Assembly (NCBI GenBank): GCA_038231775.1
Contig: JBBRKS010000086.1
Location: 1-15,809 of the forward strand
DNA length: 15,809 nucleotides
Source of the DNA: Stagnihabitans sp038231775
Lineage (GTDB): Bacteria > Pseudomonadota > Alphaproteobacteria > Rhodobacterales > Rhodobacteraceae
Reading direction: 5' to 3'
In this document: positions 7,246 through 13,292 of the stretch, one piece after another
Position numbering within the stretch: the first letter of the stretch is position 1
How the letters are laid out: each line of letters starts with the position of its first letter
Made by a program: the position numbers and the translations under genes
The notes under the pieces: generated by a model
Told to the model about the DNA's origin: nothing
Databases searched by the model: none
What the model saw: the letters and a program-made list of their open reading frames with translations, nothing else

Positions 7246-8475
7246 TCAGCCGTTCGAGGCGCACTCTGCCGGGTTGATCTTGCATCTGTCCTTTTTGGAC
7301 GGCTTTGCCGGTGCCGGTGGGGCTGTGACTTTTGGCGGGATTGTCACTTTGGCCGGTTTGTTCACCTTCGGGGTCGCAGGCTGGGTGGTCGGCTGCGATA
7401 CCACCTTTGGCGCTGCATAGGGCGCATCGCAGACCTGACCCGGCGCTGCAATGATCTGGTTCAGCACGGCCTGACTGCGGTCCGCCGAGACGGGTTGCAG
7501 ATTGGCTTTGGCAAAGAACAGATCCAACGCCCCTTGCGAGCCTGACCCAAAGCTGCCGTCCGCAGTCCCTTTCAGGCAACCTGCGCGGATCAGCTCTGCC
7601 TGCATGGCAAGGTCGAGGTCTTTGCCGGTAAGGTCGACCGGATTTGCGGCTTGCGTTGCATAGGGTTCGGGCAGGGGTGTGCCAAGAACAGCCTCTAGCA
7701 GCTTGCGGTCGGCCGGGATGGCGGCGTTCGGCACATAGGATGACAGGGCGTCCGGCACAACGCGGGACAATTTGGCAACGTCAGGTATGACGGCGGTCAG
7801 GGTCTGGGCGACCAAAGGCGGTGGCGGCGGCGGTGCCACCTCTTCAAAACCGTCGCCGGGGTTCAGATCATCGCGGCTCAGGGCCGCCAAGGTTGCAGTC
7901 ATGTCAACCTTGCCCCAAGGCCTGTCACCGGAGACCTGCGGCAGGGCGGTCACAGCGGCGGCGTCTTGCGTCAGTTGGGCGGCGTTGTCTTCCCATTTCG
8001 GCGCGTTGGTCGCCGGTTCGATCTTGACCAGATAGGCTGGCAAGGGCGAGCCGAGGATGCCCTCCAGCAGGGCGCGGTCGTCCGCGGTTTCCGGGTTGGG
8101 ATAGTGCGGGATCAAACGCTCTGCCGCGACCCTTGGCAGCGCGCGGCCAGCAGGCAACGCGGGCAGGGCGGTGATCTGCGGCTGCGCGCCCGGCAGGCGT
8201 TGGCCGTCCGATCTGGTCAAAGCGTCGCCGGGCTGTGCGGTCACGGTTAACCTTGGCAGGGCCGGGATCATCGGCCGCCCGGCCAGCATCACCCCGTCGC
8301 TGGGCGCAAGGACAAGCGCAGGCATCTGATCGGATTTGGGATTGGACAACAGATCCAACAGGCTGGCAGTGCCTTGCGCCGCAAGGGGGGCGACGTACAG
8401 CAAGGCCAGCAGGCTTGCCGCCATCGCCGCTGCGTTTGTTGGCATCGTAAAAGTCTGAGCGCGGCTGTTGGTCAT
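7246..8475 (-). CDS. Exported protein with duplicated motif and peptidoglycan-binding-like domain
   Basis: This 409-aa precursor has a signal peptide (hydrophobic core about residues 15-33, ending YVAPLAAQ). Two copies of a roughly 37-residue motif occur at about 113-149 and 236-273. They share the pattern L-x-RV, then Y-x-PN, then DR-x-LLE-x(2)-LG-x-PLP. Residues about 285-325 (including AELIRAGCLKGTADGSFG) look like a PG_binding_1 repeat that could hold the protein on the wall. A Pro/Lys-rich stretch leads to a Cys-containing tail (RCKINPAEC). Cys300 and Cys349 may pair. The start at 8475 is chosen because the signal peptide follows directly. Codons up to 8577 would add an unlikely extension, and the ribosome site is weak. 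A secreted wall-associated role is inferred; the enzymatic function, if any, is unknown. Confidence 0.78.
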   Translation of the reverse strand: MTNSRAQTFTMPTNAAAMAASLLALLYVAPLAAQGTASLLDLLSNPKSDQMPALVLAPSDGVMLAGRPMIPALPRLTVTAQPGDALTRSDGQRLPGAQPQITALPALPAGRALPRVAAERLIPHYPNPETADDRALLEGILGSPLPAYLVKIEPATNAPKWEDNAAQLTQDAAAVTALPQVSGDRPWGKVDMTATLAALSRDDLNPGDGFEEVAPPPPPPLVAQTLTAVIPDVAKLSRVVPDALSSYVPNAAIPADRKLLEAVLGTPLPEPYATQAANPVDLTGKDLDLAMQAELIRAGCLKGTADGSFGSGSQGALDLFFAKANLQPVSADRSQAVLNQIIAAPGQVCDAPYAAPKVVSQPTTQPATPKVNKPAKVTIPPKVTAPPAPAKPSKKDRCKINPAECASNG

Positions 8476-8701
8476 GCGCGATCCGCGAAGCTGACGCTGA
8501 AGGACCGGCGGAACACGGGCGGCGACATATATGCCACACTGAACTTTCCCAAAGAAGCGCCAATCGCAGCGGCCCAAGCCGCGCCATGCGCTGACAAGGT
8601 GGCATCGGGGCGTGCAAAGGTTTGAAAACTCAGCATATCAAGGGGTCGGTCCGGGCTGCGATCAACCCCGACTAGACCTTGCCGGGATTGAATCGTCAAG
8701 G
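8476..8701. other. Divergent intergenic region between two exported-protein genes
   Basis: This stretch must carry the promoter of the minus-strand gene starting at 8475. The only A/T-rich spot on that side is the palindromic CATATATG at 8526-8533. A poor TTGGGA lies 15 bases upstream of it on the minus strand, too close for a confident call. No small gene, structured RNA or repeat was recognised. Confidence 0.4.
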
Positions 8702-8730
8702 TTGAAATGTTTGCCCGAAATGCGTATAAC
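8702..8730 (+). promoter_or_regulatory. Sigma-70-type promoter for the two small exported-protein genes
   Basis: TTGAAA at 8702-8707 and TATAAC at 8725-8730 are separated by exactly 17 bases and match five of six and five of six consensus positions, respectively. Transcription would start near 8737, leaving a leader of about 28 bases before the ATG at 8765. AGGGA at 8752-8756 serves as ribosome site. It is the clearest promoter in the window. Confidence 0.75.
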
Positions 8731-8764
8731 TAACAGGTGGGCGGCGTAATCAGGGATTGGTGCT

Positions 8765-9133
8765 ATGGTAAAGCGCATTGAAACTTTCGGATGGATGGGA
8801 CTTGCGGCGGCGATGCTGCTGGCAACCTCACCCGCTCATGCGACGGATGGCCGGACCTATTGGACATGCACCGACACAGGTTGCGTCCAGATCGCAGCCC
8901 CTGCGGCTGAGGCCGCACAGGCGGTGCCAGTCAAACGGCCCGCTTCTGTTCAACCCGTTGCGGTCGCAGCGCCAGCCATGATGCAGCCGGTCGTGGTTCA
9001 GCCTGTCGTGGTGGCACAACCCGCCGTGACAGTGCGTCCGGTCGCCGTGCGTCAGCCCGCTGTCGCGGCCAAGAAAGCCGTCCCGCTGGAGACGTTGATC
9101 GACTTGTCGCTGGTGACGGGCGTGTTTCAATAA
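8765..9133 (+). CDS. Small exported protein with a Val/Pro/Gln repeat region
   Basis: The 122-aa precursor has a signal peptide (residues 1-26, cleavage AHA|TD). A short mature N-terminus with two close cysteines follows (WTCTDTGC, Cys35 and Cys40), then residues about 54-103 made of repeated QPV/VVV/RPV units such as QPVVVQPVVVAQPAV. The C-terminus (PLETLIDLSLVTGVFQ) is amphipathic. I do not recognise the family. The extended V/P repeat suggests a rod or linker in the periplasm, with the cysteine pair and the C-terminus as possible contact sites. It is the first gene after the promoter at 8702-8730. The next gene starts 22 bases downstream, so the two are probably co-transcribed. Confidence 0.75.
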   Translation: MVKRIETFGWMGLAAAMLLATSPAHATDGRTYWTCTDTGCVQIAAPAAEAAQAVPVKRPASVQPVAVAAPAMMQPVVVQPVVVAQPAVTVRPVAVRQPAVAAKKAVPLETLIDLSLVTGVFQ

Positions 9134-9155
9134 ATCAAAACAGGGTTCCTGAACG

Positions 9156-9611
9156 ATGATCTTCCAGATGAACTGCATGGTCCGTGGTCTAAGATCGCTT
9201 GGTTTTGCCGGACTTGTGTGTGCGTCTGCGATCCTCGCAGGACCCGTTTTTGCCCAGGATGGCGCGCTGACGATTGAGCTTAATCAGGCCGCCGACAATG
9301 GCGGGGCCTGCCGCATGACCTATGTCATCACCAATGCCACCGGGGTCGAGGTGTCGTCGGCTTCGTATGAGATGGCGGTGTATGGCAAGGACGGCGCGGT
9401 CAACAAGCTGGTCGTTCTGGACTTTGGCAAGCTGGTGCCAAGCCACACGCAGGTCGTGCAGTTCGACCTGCCCGATACAGGCTGCAAGGACATCTCACGC
9501 ATTTCGGTGAATGACCCGGCGGTGGCCTGCGACGTGGCAGCGGGTGGTTCCGCAACGCTCTGCAGCGACAAACGCAGCCTGCAAAGCAAGACGCCGATCA
9601 CGTTTAACTAA
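9156..9611 (+). CDS. Small periplasmic protein with four cysteines, unknown function
   Basis: The 151-aa precursor has a signal peptide (residues about 10-33, cleavage VFA|QD). The mature part of about 118 residues looks like a compact beta-sandwich, with strands LTIELNQ, CRMTYVITN, YEMAVYG, NKLVVLDFG and TQVVQFDLP. Cysteines 52, 110, 125 and 136 could form two disulfides. The pattern G-x-CR-x-TYV-x(2)-N, DFG-x-L and QFDL resembles, from memory, small Rhodobacteraceae exported proteins encoded beside PpkA-type kinases; I could not verify this. ATG codons at 9168 and 9177 are alternative starts. AGGG at 9142-9145 supports 9156. The gene is convergent with the kinase gene and shares a bidirectional terminator with it. 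Confidence 0.78.
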   Translation: MIFQMNCMVRGLRSLGFAGLVCASAILAGPVFAQDGALTIELNQAADNGGACRMTYVITNATGVEVSSASYEMAVYGKDGAVNKLVVLDFGKLVPSHTQVVQFDLPDTGCKDISRISVNDPAVACDVAAGGSATLCSDKRSLQSKTPITFN

Positions 9612-9671
9612 GGCGGTCGGCGAGGCAGGCGGTCGGTCAACTGACAGGTCGCCCAACCACCCATGCTGATG

Positions 9672-9698
9672 CAAAAGGGCCCTTTCCGGGGCCTTTTG
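9672..9698. terminator. Bidirectional intrinsic terminator between convergent genes
   Basis: CAAAAGG (9672-9678) pairs with CCTTTTG (9692-9698), and CCC (9680-9682) pairs with GGG (9688-9690). There is a single G-G mismatch (9679/9691) and a 5-base loop. The 3' arm ends in TTTT and the 5' arm begins with AAAA, so the hairpin has a U-tract on both strands. It lies 60 bases after the stop of the small periplasmic protein gene (+) and 11 bases after the stop of the kinase gene (-). Confidence 0.82.
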
Positions 9699-9709
9699 TT
9701 ATATGACCA

Positions 9710-11950
9710 TCAGGGTTCAAGCCGGAAAGTCTGCACGGCAATGTCCGCTGTCTGCTTGCTGTCTTGCAACCACAGCGCCAGACGCGGCATCACGGTGTCG
9801 GCGGTGTAGCCGTCCGGCAGGGTCGCGAACGCCTCGACCGGTTTGTCGGTTGTCACCGCCAGCAGCAACGCGTCCGAGGCCGCGCTGCCGGGGGCAAGCG
9901 TCACCGGAATGTCAAAATGGGCATCGCCCTGCGAGCCGGGCCGGATATAGGACCCAAGCTGCGCCACCCCGCCAGAGGCGCTGATGATGAACAGCGCCGT
10001 CGTGCGGCCTGCACTGCCGGTTACTGTCCCGCGCAATGGTGTGCCGCCCTTGACCGTGCTGTCTGGCGTTTCAATCACCAGATCGGCGGGCTTTTCGGCC
10101 TGATCGTCGCGGATCGTGGCAAACTCCAGCACTGCACACTGTGATTTCAGGACGGATGTCACGGCAATCTTGGGTATCGTGGTGAATTTCGTGGTGAAGT
10201 CGGCGGTCAGCGCCTTGATCACGTCGGGCTGTGCGGTCAGTGCGGCCAATTGCGGTGCAGTGCCTGCCGCGCTGTCAGAGGGGCGGACATACAGACACTT
10301 GCCCTTTGCGGTCGTGGCAAGCCAGTGCCGGACGTCCTTGACGGTCACGACGGCCACAGCGGGAGTAACCGCCGGAGTGACAGGCGGGGCTGCGGTTTCT
10401 GCGGCGGTCTGCGTGGTCGCAGGCTTGGTTGTGGCAGGCTTGGTGGTGTCTGTGGTTGCAGGCTTGGTCGTCTGGGTCGATGCGGTCGTCGCCGTGCTGG
10501 CCACACCGCCCTTCATCATGAAAAACGCACCACCACCCGCGATGGCAAGGGCCACGACACCGCCAATGATCAGGGGCAGGCTTGAGGATTTCCTTTCAGC
10601 ACCCGCTGCCGCTTTGGGCTTTTGGGCAGGCGTGCTGGCAGGGCTTTGTTTGGGCGGGGCGGTGGTGCTGCCGCCTAGCATGTCAAGAATATCGCCCTGA
10701 TCGGCTTCGGCCATGACGGTCTGGTCGCGGGGCGGTTCAGCGCGGGCCGCGTCACCTTTCGGGCGAAAGACCGTGCGCTCGTCATCATCATCGTTTGCTG
10801 ACGCAGGGGCGGCGGGGCGCAGCAACTTGGGCTGAATGACCGTCGCATCCTGCCGGATTTCCGCTTCAGCCGGGCTGGCTGCCGCACCGGGCAGGGCCAG
10901 ATCATCATCATTCCAGTCTTCGGGCAGCAAGGTCGGTGTCTGGTTTGATGTCGTGGTCTGGGCAGAAACCTTGCCAGCCGCCGGAACAGCAGCAGGCGGC
11001 GGCGTCGGCATCTTGCCACCGATCACCGTGCCGCCCGCCGTCACACGCGGGACTGCGGGGGCGGGGACATAGTTCGGATCGTCCAGCATCTTTACGACCG
11101 CAATCATCGTATCGGGGCGGTCCGACGGATTGGGGGCCAGCATCCGGGCGACAAGGGGCTTCATCTCATCCGGCACGGCAGAGATATCGGGCACCGACTG
11201 ACGCCGTGTGATCGCCTCAAACGGATTTTCACCCATGTTGAGCGCGGTGCCGCGGAACATCCCGATACAGACCAGACCCAAGGAGTAGATGTCGGCGCGT
11301 TCATCTACCACACCGTCGGCAAGGCCCAGTTGTTCCGGTGCCATGTAGTTGTATTTGCCCGCAATCCGGCCTTCCAGCATGGTGGCCTGCCCCAGGGCCG
11401 CACCCGCCTTGGCAATGCCAAAGTCGATCAGCTTGGCATGTTCGACAAGACCGTCTTCCAGAATGACATTGTCCGGTGACAGGTCGCGGTGGATCACGCC
11501 GCGCTTGTGCGCTGCCCCAAGGCCCGAGGCGACGCGCCGCATCACAGTGCGCACATCCTCAATCGGCATCGGACCTTCGGCCATCCGCTCCAACAAGGAC
11601 GGACCGGCGACGAACTCCATCACAAGGCAGGGACGCCCGATGATCGGATCAACCGTATACACATAGTACCGCACGATGGCTTCGTGGGCGAGTTTCGACA
11701 GAACCAGCGCTTCGCGTTCAAACAGCTTGGTGTGGGTTTCGTCCGACGACTGGCTGGACAGCACGATCTTGATCGCCACCGGCTCGCCGTTGAAGACGTT
11801 GCGGCCACGGTACACCTCGCCCATGCCGCCGGCTTTCAGAAGACGTTCGACCTCATAGGTGCCGCCGACGATGCGGGTGCCGCTGGGCACCGTGGTCGAA
11901 TGCGTCTTGTCGCGTGGGCCCGGCCCGTCCTTGCGATCATCAGCCGCCAT
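9710..11950 (-). CDS. Membrane-anchored Ser/Thr protein kinase with periplasmic C-terminal domain (PpkA-like)
   Basis: The 746-aa Hanks-type kinase has its catalytic domain at about residues 30-295: glycine-rich loop LLKAGGMGEVYRG (37-49), Lys61 (AIK), Glu80, HRDLSPDN (154-161, catalytic Asp156), DFG 176-178 and APEQ 204-207. All essential residues are present. The usual Lys of HRDLKPEN is Ser, as in some other bacterial kinases. A Pro/Asp-rich linker with three T-V motifs (Thr370, Thr393, Thr411) precedes one transmembrane helix (about 458-478). Outside are a KPATT repeat stalk and a domain of roughly 210 residues with Cys552 and Cys605. It would phosphorylate cytoplasmic proteins in response to an envelope cue and be reversed by the PP2C enzyme whose gene overlaps its start. 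The resemblance to type VI secretion kinases is in architecture only; no such genes are visible here. Confidence 0.92.
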   Translation of the reverse strand: MAADDRKDGPGPRDKTHSTTVPSGTRIVGGTYEVERLLKAGGMGEVYRGRNVFNGEPVAIKIVLSSQSSDETHTKLFEREALVLSKLAHEAIVRYYVYTVDPIIGRPCLVMEFVAGPSLLERMAEGPMPIEDVRTVMRRVASGLGAAHKRGVIHRDLSPDNVILEDGLVEHAKLIDFGIAKAGAALGQATMLEGRIAGKYNYMAPEQLGLADGVVDERADIYSLGLVCIGMFRGTALNMGENPFEAITRRQSVPDISAVPDEMKPLVARMLAPNPSDRPDTMIAVVKMLDDPNYVPAPAVPRVTAGGTVIGGKMPTPPPAAVPAAGKVSAQTTTSNQTPTLLPEDWNDDDLALPGAAASPAEAEIRQDATVIQPKLLRPAAPASANDDDDERTVFRPKGDAARAEPPRDQTVMAEADQGDILDMLGGSTTAPPKQSPASTPAQKPKAAAGAERKSSSLPLIIGGVVALAIAGGGAFFMMKGGVASTATTASTQTTKPATTDTTKPATTKPATTQTAAETAAPPVTPAVTPAVAVVTVKDVRHWLATTAKGKCLYVRPSDSAAGTAPQLAALTAQPDVIKALTADFTTKFTTIPKIAVTSVLKSQCAVLEFATIRDDQAEKPADLVIETPDSTVKGGTPLRGTVTGSAGRTTALFIISASGGVAQLGSYIRPGSQGDAHFDIPVTLAPGSAASDALLLAVTTDKPVEAFATLPDGYTADTVMPRLALWLQDSKQTADIAVQTFRLEP
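10412..10468 (-). repeat. KPATT-type repeats in the extracytoplasmic stalk of the kinase
   Basis: Residues about 495-513 of the kinase consist of tandem TTKPATT and KPATT units, directly after the transmembrane helix. The DNA repeats a GCAGGCTTGGT-like core (plus strand) at irregular spacing of 15 to 24 bases. Such Thr/Pro/Ala stretches usually act as extended linkers. Copy number could vary by slippage without loss of frame. Confidence 0.6.
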
Positions 11951-12788
11951 CTTGACCCTGTCCGTTCGTCCTGTGAAGGTCGCCGATCAGCGCCATGCCC
12001 GGCACGGTCTTGTCGTCGTTCGCATCCTCAAGATATTCGTGCTGTTTACCCTGTGGCAAGGGGCCGCAGCGCACCACGATCACGCTGACATTGTCGCGCG
12101 CGCCCCGCGCAAGCGTTAGCGTCACCAGACTGTCGCAACACGCCTGCGGGATCGGATTGGTCAGGTGGGCGGCAATCTCGTCATCGGTCACGTGTTCGGT
12201 CAACCCGTCAGAGCACAAAAGGAAGGTGTCGCCGGGCAGAACCTGACCGCTGACCTGTTCCGAGTTCGGCTCTTCAAACACGCCGATGGCGCGCGTGATC
12301 ACGTTCTTGCGCGGCCAGGTCAGGGCCTGCTCGCGGGTCAGGATGCCTTGGCGCATCAATTCCTGCGCTTCGGTATGGTCAGTGGTCAATTGGGTCAGAA
12401 TGCCGTCGCGCCGCAGGTAAACCCGGCTGTCCCCGGCCCAGATGCAGGCAAAATAACCCTCGCAGCAGAGCAGCGCTGCCACCGTGCTGCCCACCGTCAC
12501 CCCGCCCAACCGGCGCGAATGTTCGCGGATGCTTTGATGCGCCAAAAGCAAGCGCGCCAGAAAGCGCTGTTGAAGGTCGGCAGCCGAATCAGGGCGGCCT
12601 ATCGTGGATTCGGCCTGAACGATGGTGCCGCTGGCGACCTCTCCGGCCTCGTGTCCACCCATCCCGTCGGCCACAACCCAAAGCCCGGATTCCGGCAGGG
12701 ACAGCAGGCTGTCCTCGTTGTGGGACCGCACCACACCGCGGTGCGTCAGAAAGCCGGAATGCAGGTCAAGGGGGAACTCCGTCAGCAT
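11940..12788 (-). CDS. PP2C-family Ser/Thr protein phosphatase (PppA/PrpC-like)
   Basis: The 282-aa soluble metal-dependent phosphatase is the expected antagonist of the kinase encoded immediately downstream. Metal-binding and catalytic motifs are complete: RSHNEDS (21-27), VADGMGG (39-45), GSTVAALL (100-107), GDSRVYLRRDG (119-129), NVITRAIG (162-169), SDGL (193-196) and RDNVSVIVV (231-239). A tail of about 40 residues beyond the core contains DDKTVPG (Thr261), resembling the T-V motifs in the kinase linker. The stop lies inside the kinase start region, an 11-base overlap, so translation of the two is probably coupled. ATG 12788 has GGGAG (12798-12802) nine bases upstream. No signal peptide is seen, so it is cytoplasmic. 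Confidence 0.93.
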   Translation of the reverse strand: MLTEFPLDLHSGFLTHRGVVRSHNEDSLLSLPESGLWVVADGMGGHEAGEVASGTIVQAESTIGRPDSAADLQQRFLARLLLAHQSIREHSRRLGGVTVGSTVAALLCCEGYFACIWAGDSRVYLRRDGILTQLTTDHTEAQELMRQGILTREQALTWPRKNVITRAIGVFEEPNSEQVSGQVLPGDTFLLCSDGLTEHVTDDEIAAHLTNPIPQACCDSLVTLTLARGARDNVSVIVVRCGPLPQGKQHEYLEDANDDKTVPGMALIGDLHRTNGQGQDGG

Positions 12789-13241
12789 CGCAAAGATCTC
12801 CCGTCAAAGGTCATCTGTGATGCGCGCCCCACCGGTCAGGACCTTTTCAAGCGGCGAGCGCCGATCAGTTTGAAACAGGATGAGGATGCAATCAGGCGGC
12901 TTGTGGTCGCCAGAGAAATAGCGTGCGGCACATACATCTTCAGGCCTTCATTGACTTTGCGGTGGGCTTGGGCCCGCAAAAGCGCAAACCCCTGGACCCG
13001 TCTGCCTGTCCTAGATCAGGCAGACCGGACAAATCAAGATGTTCGATCAGATCACGGGCTATGAAACGGTATACCTTACGCTTCAGGTTGCTAAGAGCCG
13101 TTGCATGCCAGGGCAGGCGTCTCGCCGCAGGTTGTCGTTTGCGCTGGGTCATCGGATTGCATCCCGCAGGGCTTTCAGGTTTCGGACTGCATCCCCGGTC
13201 GGGCGATGTTGGCCGGATATCTTCGCAACTCAAGGACAGTG
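12789..13241. other. About 450 bases without a convincing gene, upstream of the phosphatase gene
   Basis: This spacer separates the autotransporter terminator from the phosphatase-kinase operon and should contain that operon's promoter. TTGAAA occurs on the minus strand near 12855, but no matching -10 box follows. It holds an inverted repeat at 13000-13025 and a minus-strand reading frame (12940-13152 from its internal ATG) that I do not call. A leader RNA or a small RNA is possible but not shown. Confidence 0.45.
13000..13025. repeat. 9-bp inverted repeat upstream of the phosphatase-kinase operon
   Basis: GTCTGCCTG (13000-13008) and CAGGCAGAC (13017-13025) are exact reverse complements around an 8-base loop (TCCTAGAT). 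Two further C-G pairs follow beyond one mismatch. Neither strand has a T-run directly after the stem, so it is not a standard terminator. It could be an operator or part of a structured leader about 210 bases before the phosphatase start. Confidence 0.5.
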
Positions 13242-13284
13242 AAAAAACCAAAGGCCCCGACGCTGTGTGCGCCGGGGCCTTTGG
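13242..13284 (-). terminator. Strong intrinsic terminator after the autotransporter gene
   Basis: CCAAAGGCCCCG (13248-13259) and CGGGGCCTTTGG (13273-13284) form a perfect 12-bp stem. The loop can itself pair (CGC 13261-13263 with GCG 13269-13271). On the minus strand the stem is followed by TTTTTT (13247-13242). It begins nine bases after the autotransporter stop codon and isolates this gene from the phosphatase-kinase operon. Confidence 0.93.
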
Positions 13285-13292
13285 CATCAGGA

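Noticed and set aside
9710..12788. Calling the kinase and phosphatase part of a type VI secretion cluster (ppkA/pppA)
   Set aside because: The architecture is similar, but no Tss, Hcp, VgrG or FHA gene is present in the window, so the symbols are not assigned.
12165..13064. Plus-strand open frame of 299 codons across the phosphatase gene
   Set aside because: It lies antisense to a complete PP2C enzyme and has no domain pattern of its own.
12940..13152. Small minus-strand frame (about 70 codons from an internal ATG) in the spacer before the phosphatase gene
   Set aside because: It has no good ribosome site, includes codons rare elsewhere in the window (ATA, AGA, CTA) with third-position GC near that of non-coding DNA, and shows no family resemblance. 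Conservation in relatives would be needed to revive it.
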